Shown: positions 57,872 through 64,000 of the stretch, piece after piece
Layout of the letters: the number at the start of each line of letters is the position of its first letter
How positions within the stretch are numbered: position 1 is the stretch's first letter
Source of the DNA: Bog-159 sp963818855
GTDB taxonomy: Bacteria; Acidobacteriota; Terriglobia; Bryobacterales; Bryobacteraceae
Reading direction: 5' to 3'
Assembly (NCBI GenBank): GCA_963818855.1
Contig: CAWFUH010000006.1
Span: 496,001 to 560,000 of the forward strand
Length of the DNA: 64,000 nt
Translations under genes and position numbers: made by a program
The notes under the pieces: model-generated
Told to the model about the DNA's origin: nothing
Seen by the model: the letters and a program-made list of their open reading frames with translations, nothing else
Databases searched by the model: none

Positions 57872-58746
57872 CCATGCTCCTCGCGCGCCGCGAAGTACAA
57901 GCGCAAGGCTTCCTCCAGCGGTGGCATGGGGGCGATCCCCACGCGTTCCACTCCGGCATTGGATAGCGCCGAAAACTTTGGTCGGCGCGCGGCCGTGCGG
58001 TATTCGCGTTCGCTGGTGGGATGCAATTCTACGGGCTGCGCCGGCTGTGCCACCGCGAAGATCGCCTGCGCGTAATGAAACCACGAAATAGGTGTGCCGC
58101 CGCCAATATGGAAGGTGCCGGTTCGGCCGCGCTCCACCAGATCGATGGTGCGGGCGGCCAACAAGGGCGCATAGGTGGGCGATGCCACGTGGTCCTCCAC
58201 CACGCGGATGGGCTGCCTGGAACGCGCCAGCCGCAACATCACTTCCACAAAATTACTGCGCGCGGTGCGCAGGCCGCCGGGCCCGAAAACGCCCGACGTG
58301 CGCACGATCAGCGGCGCATCCAGGTATGCTTGTGCGTAAAGCTCGCCGGCCAGCTTCGAGACACCATAAGCGCCCAGTGGATGCGTGGGATCGCTCTCCA
58401 GATACGGCCGGCCCGCGGCGCCATCGAAAACGTAATCGGTCGAAAAGTGCACGAAGCGCGCATCCAGTTGGCGGCACGCCAGGGCCAGATTGCGGACCGC
58501 CAGGGCATTGACCAGAAACGCCGCATGTGGCTCGCTTTCCGCTACATCCACCTGGTTGTAGGCGCTGGCGTTGAAGACGATCCCCGGGTCCCACGGAGTC
58601 AGCACCCTCTCTACTTGATCGTTATCCGTAATATCCAGTTGACTGCGGTCCCACCCGATGGTGTCATAGCCGCGCCGGGTCAGCTCACTGACCAGTTCCA
58701 TGCCGAGTTGACCGCCGCTTCCGATTACCGCCGCTTTGACCGCCAT
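57844..58746 (-). CDS. rfbD: dTDP-4-dehydrorhamnose reductase
   Basis: A 300-residue RmlD/RfbD short-chain-dehydrogenase-like enzyme: VIGSGGQLGMELVSELTRRG (NADPH loop), FNASAYNQVDVAES, FVHFSTDYVFDG, the catalytic YGVSK pair and HVASPTYAPLLAARTIDLV. It reduces dTDP-4-keto-L-rhamnose to dTDP-L-rhamnose for surface glycans. RfbA, B and C are not adjacent. ATG 58746 lies 6 bases after TATGCT without a ribosome site, suggesting a leaderless mRNA; the longer frame includes the minisatellite and is rejected. Confidence 0.9.
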   Translation of the reverse strand: MAVKAAVIGSGGQLGMELVSELTRRGYDTIGWDRSQLDITDNDQVERVLTPWDPGIVFNASAYNQVDVAESEPHAAFLVNALAVRNLALACRQLDARFVHFSTDYVFDGAAGRPYLESDPTHPLGAYGVSKLAGELYAQAYLDAPLIVRTSGVFGPGGLRTARSNFVEVMLRLARSRQPIRVVEDHVASPTYAPLLAARTIDLVERGRTGTFHIGGGTPISWFHYAQAIFAVAQPAQPVELHPTSEREYRTAARRPKFSALSNAGVERVGIAPMPPLEEALRLYFAAREEHGQVFSGLMA

Positions 58747-58762
58747 AGGACGAGCATAGCTC

Positions 58763-58802
58763 GGTTGGTGGCTGGTGGTTAGTGGCTGGTGGTTGGTGGT
58801 TC
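58763..58802. repeat. GGT-rich minisatellite
   Basis: Imperfect repeats of GGTGGCTGGTGGTTAGT between rfbD and the metallopeptidase gene, 40 bases. The metallopeptidase ends inside it, taking its last residues (PPTTSH) from the repeat. Confidence 0.8.
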
Positions 58803-60260
58803 GGCCGACTGCCATTTCATACTTGCCTGCGTGGCAGCTTGCAGCCCCACGCGGCTGCGGAAATCGCCGGCATCCGCAAACGGCTTTTTCGCACGCTCGG
58901 CCGTCCAACGCGCGACCTCTGCCTCCGTGATTCCCGGGATCAAGTGCAGAATGCCGTCCTGCACGGTGTTCACGTCGAATCGCAGCGGAGCGCCTTCGCC
59001 AAAAGCCACCAGTCGCACCTTGACCGCGGGCACGGTCGACACGATCTCCGGTCCGATGCGCGAGAACAGAATCCGCGGATCGGCCAACACCTGTTCGCGC
59101 CAGTGTTTGCGTGTGGCGTTGATAGCGTCTCGATGGAGGTGTTCCAGATCCAAACGGAGGCTTGCCATGTAATGTTCGCGCCAGAGCGCCGCGGCACCGG
59201 GATCGACAAAGACGCCGTGGCTCAGATCGTCCAACGCATCCACGATCTCGGCGTGCTCATCGGGAAACAGGCGCATGTATTGGGTCACTAGTGCGAGGAG
59301 CCATGGCGTGGAAATATCCGTCTTAGTGGCGGCGAACATAGCTGCCATGGCGCGTAGTATTCGATCCTCGCGCTGGCTGATCGTTCGCTCGTCTGGCAGG
59401 TCCGCGCCGCGCATGGCAAACAGGAAGAAGAACGAAGCGTAGAAACCTTCCGATTCGAGCAATTGATCCGCGTCGCGCAGCGTGGAGAAATCGCGCGCTC
59501 TTTCCAACTGCACGCGCAAGTAATCCGGTCCGTGGAAGGCGCTCTCGAAGGCGAAGTAGTTCTCGCGCACGTCGTAATAGCGCGCCATGTTTTGCGAGAA
59601 AGTCGTCAGATCGGACGCCCCGCGGTAGTACTCATTCTGGCGGTAGGGCGCGTCGCCAAACCCGACGGCGTAATGCTGGTACTGCCGTCGCAAGCCCGCG
59701 TCGTGAGCCAGGTGCGCCGCCAACGTCTCCAGGTGAATTGCCCAGCCTTCGCTGAACGCGGTGCGGTCGGAGAGCGCCGCGGTGCTATGCGGGATCGATG
59801 CAATCTCCAGGCCGTCCAGACGGCGGCCGCCTGCGAGCATATCCACCACGACGTGGCCGGTCTCGTGAAACATGGTAGTTTCGAAACGCTCGGGATCGGC
59901 ATCGAGCAGGATGTATGCCGCGCGCGGAAGTTCCGCGGTGCCGCCTTCAGTCGCCAGGCGGAATCCCACAGCCGCATGATTTCCGCCTTGCACCAGCGCG
60001 ATGTAATAATCCGGAACATTCGCGCCGGGCGCAATGATACGGGCGGCTTGCGCGTACAATTTGAGGGCACGTTGCGCGGATTCATTGCGCAGCCACGCGT
60101 CGTACTTCGATGCGTCGGCCGCGCGCCTGTACAGCGGCATCTTTTCGCTAATTTCCGCGGACGCCGTGTTTACAGGCCCGGCCGGCTCCAGGAAAACCAC
60201 GTTGGGCAATTCCGCCGCGGCCGCGCAGGAGGCTATCAGGCAGACGGACAACCATCGCAT
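58779..60260 (-). CDS. Exported zinc metallopeptidase-like protein with HhH tail
   Basis: A 493-residue exported protein (signal MRWLSVCLIASCAAAAELPN). TMFHETGHVVVDML gives HExxH-type zinc ligands (H132, E133, H136) and AFSEGWAIHLETLAAH supplies a third-ligand Glu about 35 residues later, as in gluzincins. The last 60 residues (LIPGITEAEVARWTAERAKKPFADAGDFRS) look like a ComEA-type helix-hairpin-helix, an unusual partner for a peptidase. The C-terminal PPTTSH derives from a minisatellite. It diverges from hutH by 47 bases. Not assigned to a named peptidase family. Confidence 0.78.
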   Translation of the reverse strand: MRWLSVCLIASCAAAAELPNVVFLEPAGPVNTASAEISEKMPLYRRAADASKYDAWLRNESAQRALKLYAQAARIIAPGANVPDYYIALVQGGNHAAVGFRLATEGGTAELPRAAYILLDADPERFETTMFHETGHVVVDMLAGGRRLDGLEIASIPHSTAALSDRTAFSEGWAIHLETLAAHLAHDAGLRRQYQHYAVGFGDAPYRQNEYYRGASDLTTFSQNMARYYDVRENYFAFESAFHGPDYLRVQLERARDFSTLRDADQLLESEGFYASFFFLFAMRGADLPDERTISQREDRILRAMAAMFAATKTDISTPWLLALVTQYMRLFPDEHAEIVDALDDLSHGVFVDPGAAALWREHYMASLRLDLEHLHRDAINATRKHWREQVLADPRILFSRIGPEIVSTVPAVKVRLVAFGEGAPLRFDVNTVQDGILHLIPGITEAEVARWTAERAKKPFADAGDFRSRVGLQAATQASMKWQSAEPPTTSH

Positions 60261-60307
60261 ATCTTATAGACGATGGTAACGCGCAGGGTTGAACGCATCG
60301 CGGGACA

Positions 60308-61837
60308 ATGGACCCGATGGAATTGAATGGAGAACAACTCACCATTGACCAAGTCTGCGCGCTGGCTGTGGGCAAGGCTATGGGCAAGGCTGCCAGCGAG
60401 GCTCTTCCGGAGCCCGTGACGCTGGCAGCGGCCGCGGTCCAGAAAATGGAGCGTTCGCGCGCTGTGGTGGAACGTCTGGCGGCCGGCGATGCCCCGGTCT
60501 ACGGCGTAAATACAGGCGTCGGACTGCTGGCGGACGTGCGCATCGCGCCCGCCGATCTGGATCAATTGCAGCGCAATGTGGTGCGCTCGCACTCGGCGGG
60601 TGTAGGCGATCCGCTGCCGCGCGCGGAAGTGCGCGCCATGATGCTTATCCGCGCCAACGTTTTGGCCAAGGGTTATTCGGGCATCCGGCCGGTGGTCGCC
60701 GAGCGGCTCTGCGACCTGCTGAATCGCGGTGTGACGCCACTCGTACCCTCGCAGGGCAGCGTAGGCGCCAGCGGCGATCTGGCGCCCCTGGCGCACATGG
60801 CGCTGGCGCTGATCGGGGAGGGTGAAGCAGAATTTGAAGGTGCGGTGTATCCAGCCGGCGAGGCGCTCGAACGCGCCGGCCTGGCGCCTCTCACCCTGCG
60901 CGCGAAGGAAGGCATTTCGCTGATTAACGGTACCCAAGCGATGCTGGCGATAGGGTGCCTGGAATTGGTGGCGGCCGAGATCCTGGCGGACTCCGCCGAC
61001 GTGATCTGCGCCATGACACTGGATGCTTTGCGCGGTACGCCGCGCGCATTCGATCCGCGTCTGCATGCCGCGCGTCCGCACCCGGGGCAATCGGAAAGTG
61101 CCGCGCGACTGCGCCAACTGCTTGAAGGCAGCGAAATCCGCCAGTCCCATATCACCTGCCGGCGGGTGCAGGATGCGTACTCGCTGCGCTGCGCGCCGCA
61201 AGTGCATGGCGCGGTGCGCGACTCGCTGGCGGAAGCGCGGCGGATCTTCGCCATCGAGTTGAACGCAGCCACGGATAATCCTCTGGTGCTGGATGATGAA
61301 ATCGTTTCCGGCGGCAATTTTCACGGCGAGCCGCTGGCGCTCCAGTTGGACTTCCTGGCGGTAGCGCTCACCGCTCTGGCCGGCATCTCGGAGCGCCGTA
61401 TCGACCGTCTGGTCAACCCGGCCCTCAATGAGGAACTGCCCCCATTTCTGGCAGGCCATCCGGGCCTGGAATCAGGCCTGATGATGGCGCAGGTCACAGC
61501 CGCCGCGCTGGTGGCGGAGAATCGCGTGCTTTCGCATCCGGCGTCCGCCGGGTCCATCACCACCAGTGGCAATAAGGAGGATTTCGTCAGCATGGGGATG
61601 ACCTCTGCGCTGAAATACGGGAGGGTGGTGCGCAACACCCGCGCCGTGCTGGCGATCGAGGCGTTGTCCGCAGCACGGGCACTCGATTTGTTGCGGCCTT
61701 TGCGCAGCAGCGGGGCGATTGAGCGTGCCCGCCAGCGCATTCGCGCGGTTTCGCCACCCTTCGAGGCGGACCGGGCACTCAGTGGCGATATCCGCGCGTT
61801 GGAGGCGCTTCTGGCGGGCGGCAGTTTACGCGAATAG
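60308..61837 (+). CDS. hutH: Histidine ammonia-lyase
   Basis: A 509-residue aromatic amino-acid ammonia-lyase. The MIO cofactor triad is A154-S155-G156 in QGSVGASGDLAPLAH. The active-site Tyr is Y65 in YGVNTGVG (usually YGVNTGFG), and the histidine-type loops GVGDPLPRAEVRAMM, QDAYSLRCAPQVHGA and NPLVLDDEIVSGGNFHGEP are present. It converts histidine to urocanate and ammonia. hutU, hutI and hutG are not adjacent. The start could be ATG 60308 or 60317; neither has a good ribosome site. The direct repeat GKAMGKA lies near the N-terminus. Confidence 0.92.
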   Translation: MDPMELNGEQLTIDQVCALAVGKAMGKAASEALPEPVTLAAAAVQKMERSRAVVERLAAGDAPVYGVNTGVGLLADVRIAPADLDQLQRNVVRSHSAGVGDPLPRAEVRAMMLIRANVLAKGYSGIRPVVAERLCDLLNRGVTPLVPSQGSVGASGDLAPLAHMALALIGEGEAEFEGAVYPAGEALERAGLAPLTLRAKEGISLINGTQAMLAIGCLELVAAEILADSADVICAMTLDALRGTPRAFDPRLHAARPHPGQSESAARLRQLLEGSEIRQSHITCRRVQDAYSLRCAPQVHGAVRDSLAEARRIFAIELNAATDNPLVLDDEIVSGGNFHGEPLALQLDFLAVALTALAGISERRIDRLVNPALNEELPPFLAGHPGLESGLMMAQVTAAALVAENRVLSHPASAGSITTSGNKEDFVSMGMTSALKYGRVVRNTRAVLAIEALSAARALDLLRPLRSSGAIERARQRIRAVSPPFEADRALSGDIRALEALLAGGSLRE

Positions 61838-61861
61838 TATATTTCGGCACTCATTGATAAG

Positions 61862-61909
61862 AAATAAGTGGTGTAGGACACAACCAATGTCAATTGTTTA
61901 CACTTATTT
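61862..61909. other. Inverted repeat in the spacer after hutH
   Basis: AAATAAGTG (61862-61870) and CACTTATTT (61901-61909) are perfect 9-base arms 30 bases apart, AT-rich, followed by one more T. It could be an operator or a weak terminator of hutH. Confidence 0.4.
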
Positions 61910-61993
61910 TACAGTCATGTCCCGCCACACAGCTATAAACTGAGAGCCATGAAATATGGTCTGCTAATCAACCTGAGGGGTATTGTCTCCGTC

Positions 61994-63796
61994 ATGCGCC
62001 GGCTGACCCTGTTGGCGCTCGCACTAACCGCTTTGGCCGTCGCCCAGCCTCCTAATACCTTCCTCGTGCATAACTTTGTCTCCGACTTATCGGGCATGGC
62101 GGACCACCAGGACCCCAACCTTGTAAATCCGTGGGGTAACGGCTTCGGCTCTACGCCGTTTTGGGTCGGCAACAACGGCACGGGTACTTCGACGCTCTAC
62201 GATGGAGGCGGCGACGTGCTATCCCTTGTTGTGAACATACCTACAGCTGCCGGAGCTACCACGGGTGGACCTGTTACGGGCGTAATATATAATACCTTTT
62301 CGTCGAATACGGCGGCTTTCGCAGTGGCCTCCGGGAAGCCGGGCGTGTTTCTGTTCTGTTCCCTGGACGGCACCATCACGGGCTGGAATCCCGGAGTGAA
62401 TTCCACCGAGGCGATGGTCCTGCTCAATAACTCGGCGTCCGGCGCCGTTTACACAGCTTGCGCATTGGGAGGCACGGCGGACGCGCCGTTACTCTTTGCA
62501 GCCAACTTTAACGCCGGCACCATCGATGTTTTTGACGGATCCCTCGCACCAGTTGTGAATGCCAATGCCTTCGTGAATTCGGCGATTCCCGCGGGATTCG
62601 CTCCGTATAGCCTGGTGATCATCGACGGCAACATCTATGTAAGCTACGCCCAGCAAAACACCTCGAAAAATGAGAGCGTCCCCGGTGCTGGGCTTGGGTA
62701 TGTGGCGCTATTCAATCAAACCGGCAACTTGATTCTGAATCTTGTCGCGCAGGGCGCCCTGAATGCGCCCTGGGGCATGGCTTGGGCGCCTGCCAGCTTC
62801 GGACCGTTTGGCGGCGCGCTGCTGGTGGGCAACTTTGGCGACGGTAAGATCAACGCCTATAACATCACGACCGGCAGCTTTCTGGGCACGCTCAATGACC
62901 TCTCCGGCAGTCCTCTTTCGTATCCCGGCCTTTGGTCGCTGAACTTCGGGAGCGGCGCCCAGAGCGAAGATCCGGGGACACTTTACTTCACGGCCGGGAT
63001 CGGCGGAGGCCCGAATAACGACCCGGTGGGTTCGCACGGACTGTTCGGAAGCATACAGCCGGTGCCATTGTGCTCAGCGGCGGGGATCGAAAATGCCGCG
63101 AGCTTTCTCGCTGGGGATATCGCGCCGAATACCTGGGTCTCAGTGATAGGCTCCGCACTGTCCACGCTGCCGGGCTCCTGGTCGTTTACCGGCACTACCC
63201 TGCCGACTGTAGTAGGTGGTGTGGGTGTAACTGTCAACGGAGAGGCCGCTCCAGTGAGTTATGTCAGTAACACGCAAATCAATTTCTTGGTTCCCGCCGA
63301 TGTTACGCCTGGTCCTGTTCAGATACAAACGACTAACAACGGACTTACCGGCGCGGGTGTTTCCACCACAGCCCAGCTTACCGCACCCGCGTTCTTTACT
63401 ATCGGGACCAATTCGACCAACGGTCATACCTATATCGCGGCCACGCATGCGGATAACTCCGTGATCGCGCCTCCCGGGTTCATCAATGGCGTTACTACCA
63501 CGGGCGCTGCACCCGGCGAGACTATCGTGACCTACGGAACCGGTTTTGGAGCGACCAATCCGGCGATTCCGAACGGGCAGACTATCCCAACTGCGCTGCC
63601 GCTGCCGGTGTGGCCCACGGTGGTCATGGACGCAGTGGAAGCACAGGTCACGTTTGCCGGACTGATCGCGCCGGGTTTGTATCAGATTAACGTGGTGGTG
63701 CCGGCGGCCCTTACATCCGGAGATCATTTGGTCGTGGCCTTGTTGGGAGACACAGCTACCCAGGTGAACGGCTTCCTCACGGTGGCTGCCCCGTAG
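61994..63796 (+). CDS. Exported TIGR03118 protein with TIGR03437 tail
   Basis: About 600 residues. Signal peptide MRRLTLLALALTALAVAQ, then a TIGR03118 domain (NTFLVHNFVSDLSGMADHQDPNLVNPWGNGFG, WVGNNGTGTSTLYDG, GMAWAPASFGPFGGALLVGNFGDG), a beta-propeller-like module, and from about residue 360 a TIGR03437 module (IENAASFLAGDIAPNTWVSVIGSAL, INFLVPADVTPGPVQI, ETIVTYGTGFGATNP, GLYQINVVVPAAL). ATG 61994 gives the clean signal peptide and TATTGT ends 7 bases upstream; ATG 61949 is an alternative. The 200 bases after the stop show no gene I can support. Confidence 0.88.
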   Translation: MRRLTLLALALTALAVAQPPNTFLVHNFVSDLSGMADHQDPNLVNPWGNGFGSTPFWVGNNGTGTSTLYDGGGDVLSLVVNIPTAAGATTGGPVTGVIYNTFSSNTAAFAVASGKPGVFLFCSLDGTITGWNPGVNSTEAMVLLNNSASGAVYTACALGGTADAPLLFAANFNAGTIDVFDGSLAPVVNANAFVNSAIPAGFAPYSLVIIDGNIYVSYAQQNTSKNESVPGAGLGYVALFNQTGNLILNLVAQGALNAPWGMAWAPASFGPFGGALLVGNFGDGKINAYNITTGSFLGTLNDLSGSPLSYPGLWSLNFGSGAQSEDPGTLYFTAGIGGGPNNDPVGSHGLFGSIQPVPLCSAAGIENAASFLAGDIAPNTWVSVIGSALSTLPGSWSFTGTTLPTVVGGVGVTVNGEAAPVSYVSNTQINFLVPADVTPGPVQIQTTNNGLTGAGVSTTAQLTAPAFFTIGTNSTNGHTYIAATHADNSVIAPPGFINGVTTTGAAPGETIVTYGTGFGATNPAIPNGQTIPTALPLPVWPTVVMDAVEAQVTFAGLIAPGLYQINVVVPAALTSGDHLVVALLGDTATQVNGFLTVAAP

Positions 63797-64000
63797 CCCG
63801 GACTCGGAATTGGCAGATGGTAACGCGGCGGGGAGGCCGCCCTCCGCGCTGCGAACTACTGCCGAACTGCGACCGGGGCGCCGGAGGCACCAGTTTGCGC
63901 CGCCGCAACCGCCGCACTTCCATCCCCACGTCCAGCAGCGTAACGGTACACTGACAGGATCGACATTGCGCAGCCTGGCCGAAGGTCCGATTCAATCCGA

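Noticed and set aside
58763..58908. Extension of rfbD through the minisatellite to 58908
   Set aside because: It would translate the repeat (NHQPLTTSHQP) and overlap the metallopeptidase gene; the Rossmann motif starts right after ATG 58746.
63797..64000. Possible gene fragments at the right edge of the window on either strand
   Set aside because: Short frames only; a plus-strand frame with PPQPPHFHPHVQQ runs off the end but has no start or recognisable domain.

Overview
The window is about 60% GC and densely coded on both strands. Its lineage-marker families point to an acidobacterium of the Solibacter/Bryobacter type: a duplicated orphan ABC-type permease (ADOP, TIGR03434), a TIGR03435 soil protein, VWFA-related proteins (TIGR03436), TIGR03437 and TIGR03118 surface proteins, GloVer-repeat proteins (TIGR03803) and a carboxypeptidase-regulatory TonB-type barrel. 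This assignment is an inference from family content; no rRNA or tRNA gene was seen.

Layout. 1-5.9 kb: end of a GH3 beta-glucosidase, an AmmeMemoRadiSam pair (amrS plus a Memo-AMMECR1 fusion), a coiled-coil protein and an amidohydrolase. 5.9-12.5 kb: a frameshifted ADOP permease, a Fpg/Nei DNA glycosylase behind a TonB-type barrel, and a NUDIX hydrolase. 12.5-18.7 kb: debris (an MFS transporter remnant and a copied GloVer fragment), then an overlapping tandem array of three exported GloVer proteins and a frameshifted seven-repeat propeller. 18.7-23.8 kb: small barrel, SnoaL-like, DoxX-like and TIGR03435 genes, a V4R-like gene broken by two frameshifts, and an HTH gene with its own promoter and dyad. 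23.8-31.7 kb: glycosyltransferase, sigma-54 activator, RlpA, a ceramidase-like protein, Smr, aldehyde dehydrogenase, GNAT, an Rrf2 regulator with a palindromic operator, and an EamA exporter. 31.7-40.1 kb: a Ser/Thr kinase fused to PD40 repeats, a radical SAM enzyme with a PqqD-like tail, and a LodB-like flavoprotein beside a LodA/GoxA-like oxidase. 40.1-47.5 kb: three exported TPR proteins, a TIGR03437 protein and a CRTAC/FG-GAP protein. 47.5-52.6 kb: a coupled PfkB - rhomboid - glutaredoxin-like - BshB1 operon, a barrel, an exported methyltransferase and a TIGR03436-like protein. 52.9-63.8 kb: Tat-exported aminotransferase V, an exported methyltransferase, AlkA-type glycosylase, VWFA protein, RfbD, a zinc peptidase, HutH and a TIGR03118 protein.

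Three features are not explained by gene calling. (1) Four intergenic spacers carry perfect hairpins with different stems but the same tetraloop, TGGA or TCCA. (2) Many genes have a TANNNT -10 box only 6-10 bases before the start codon, which suggests leaderless or nearly leaderless mRNAs. (3) Five independent single-base losses break three otherwise well-preserved genes between 5.9 and 22.3 kb, which could be sequencing error or recent decay.

The most interesting candidate system is the LodA/LodB-like pair, a putative cysteine-tryptophylquinone oxidase with its flavin maturase, ending tail to tail against a radical SAM/PqqD-like gene. Second is the coupled BshB1-glutaredoxin operon, which suggests bacillithiol-type redox chemistry.
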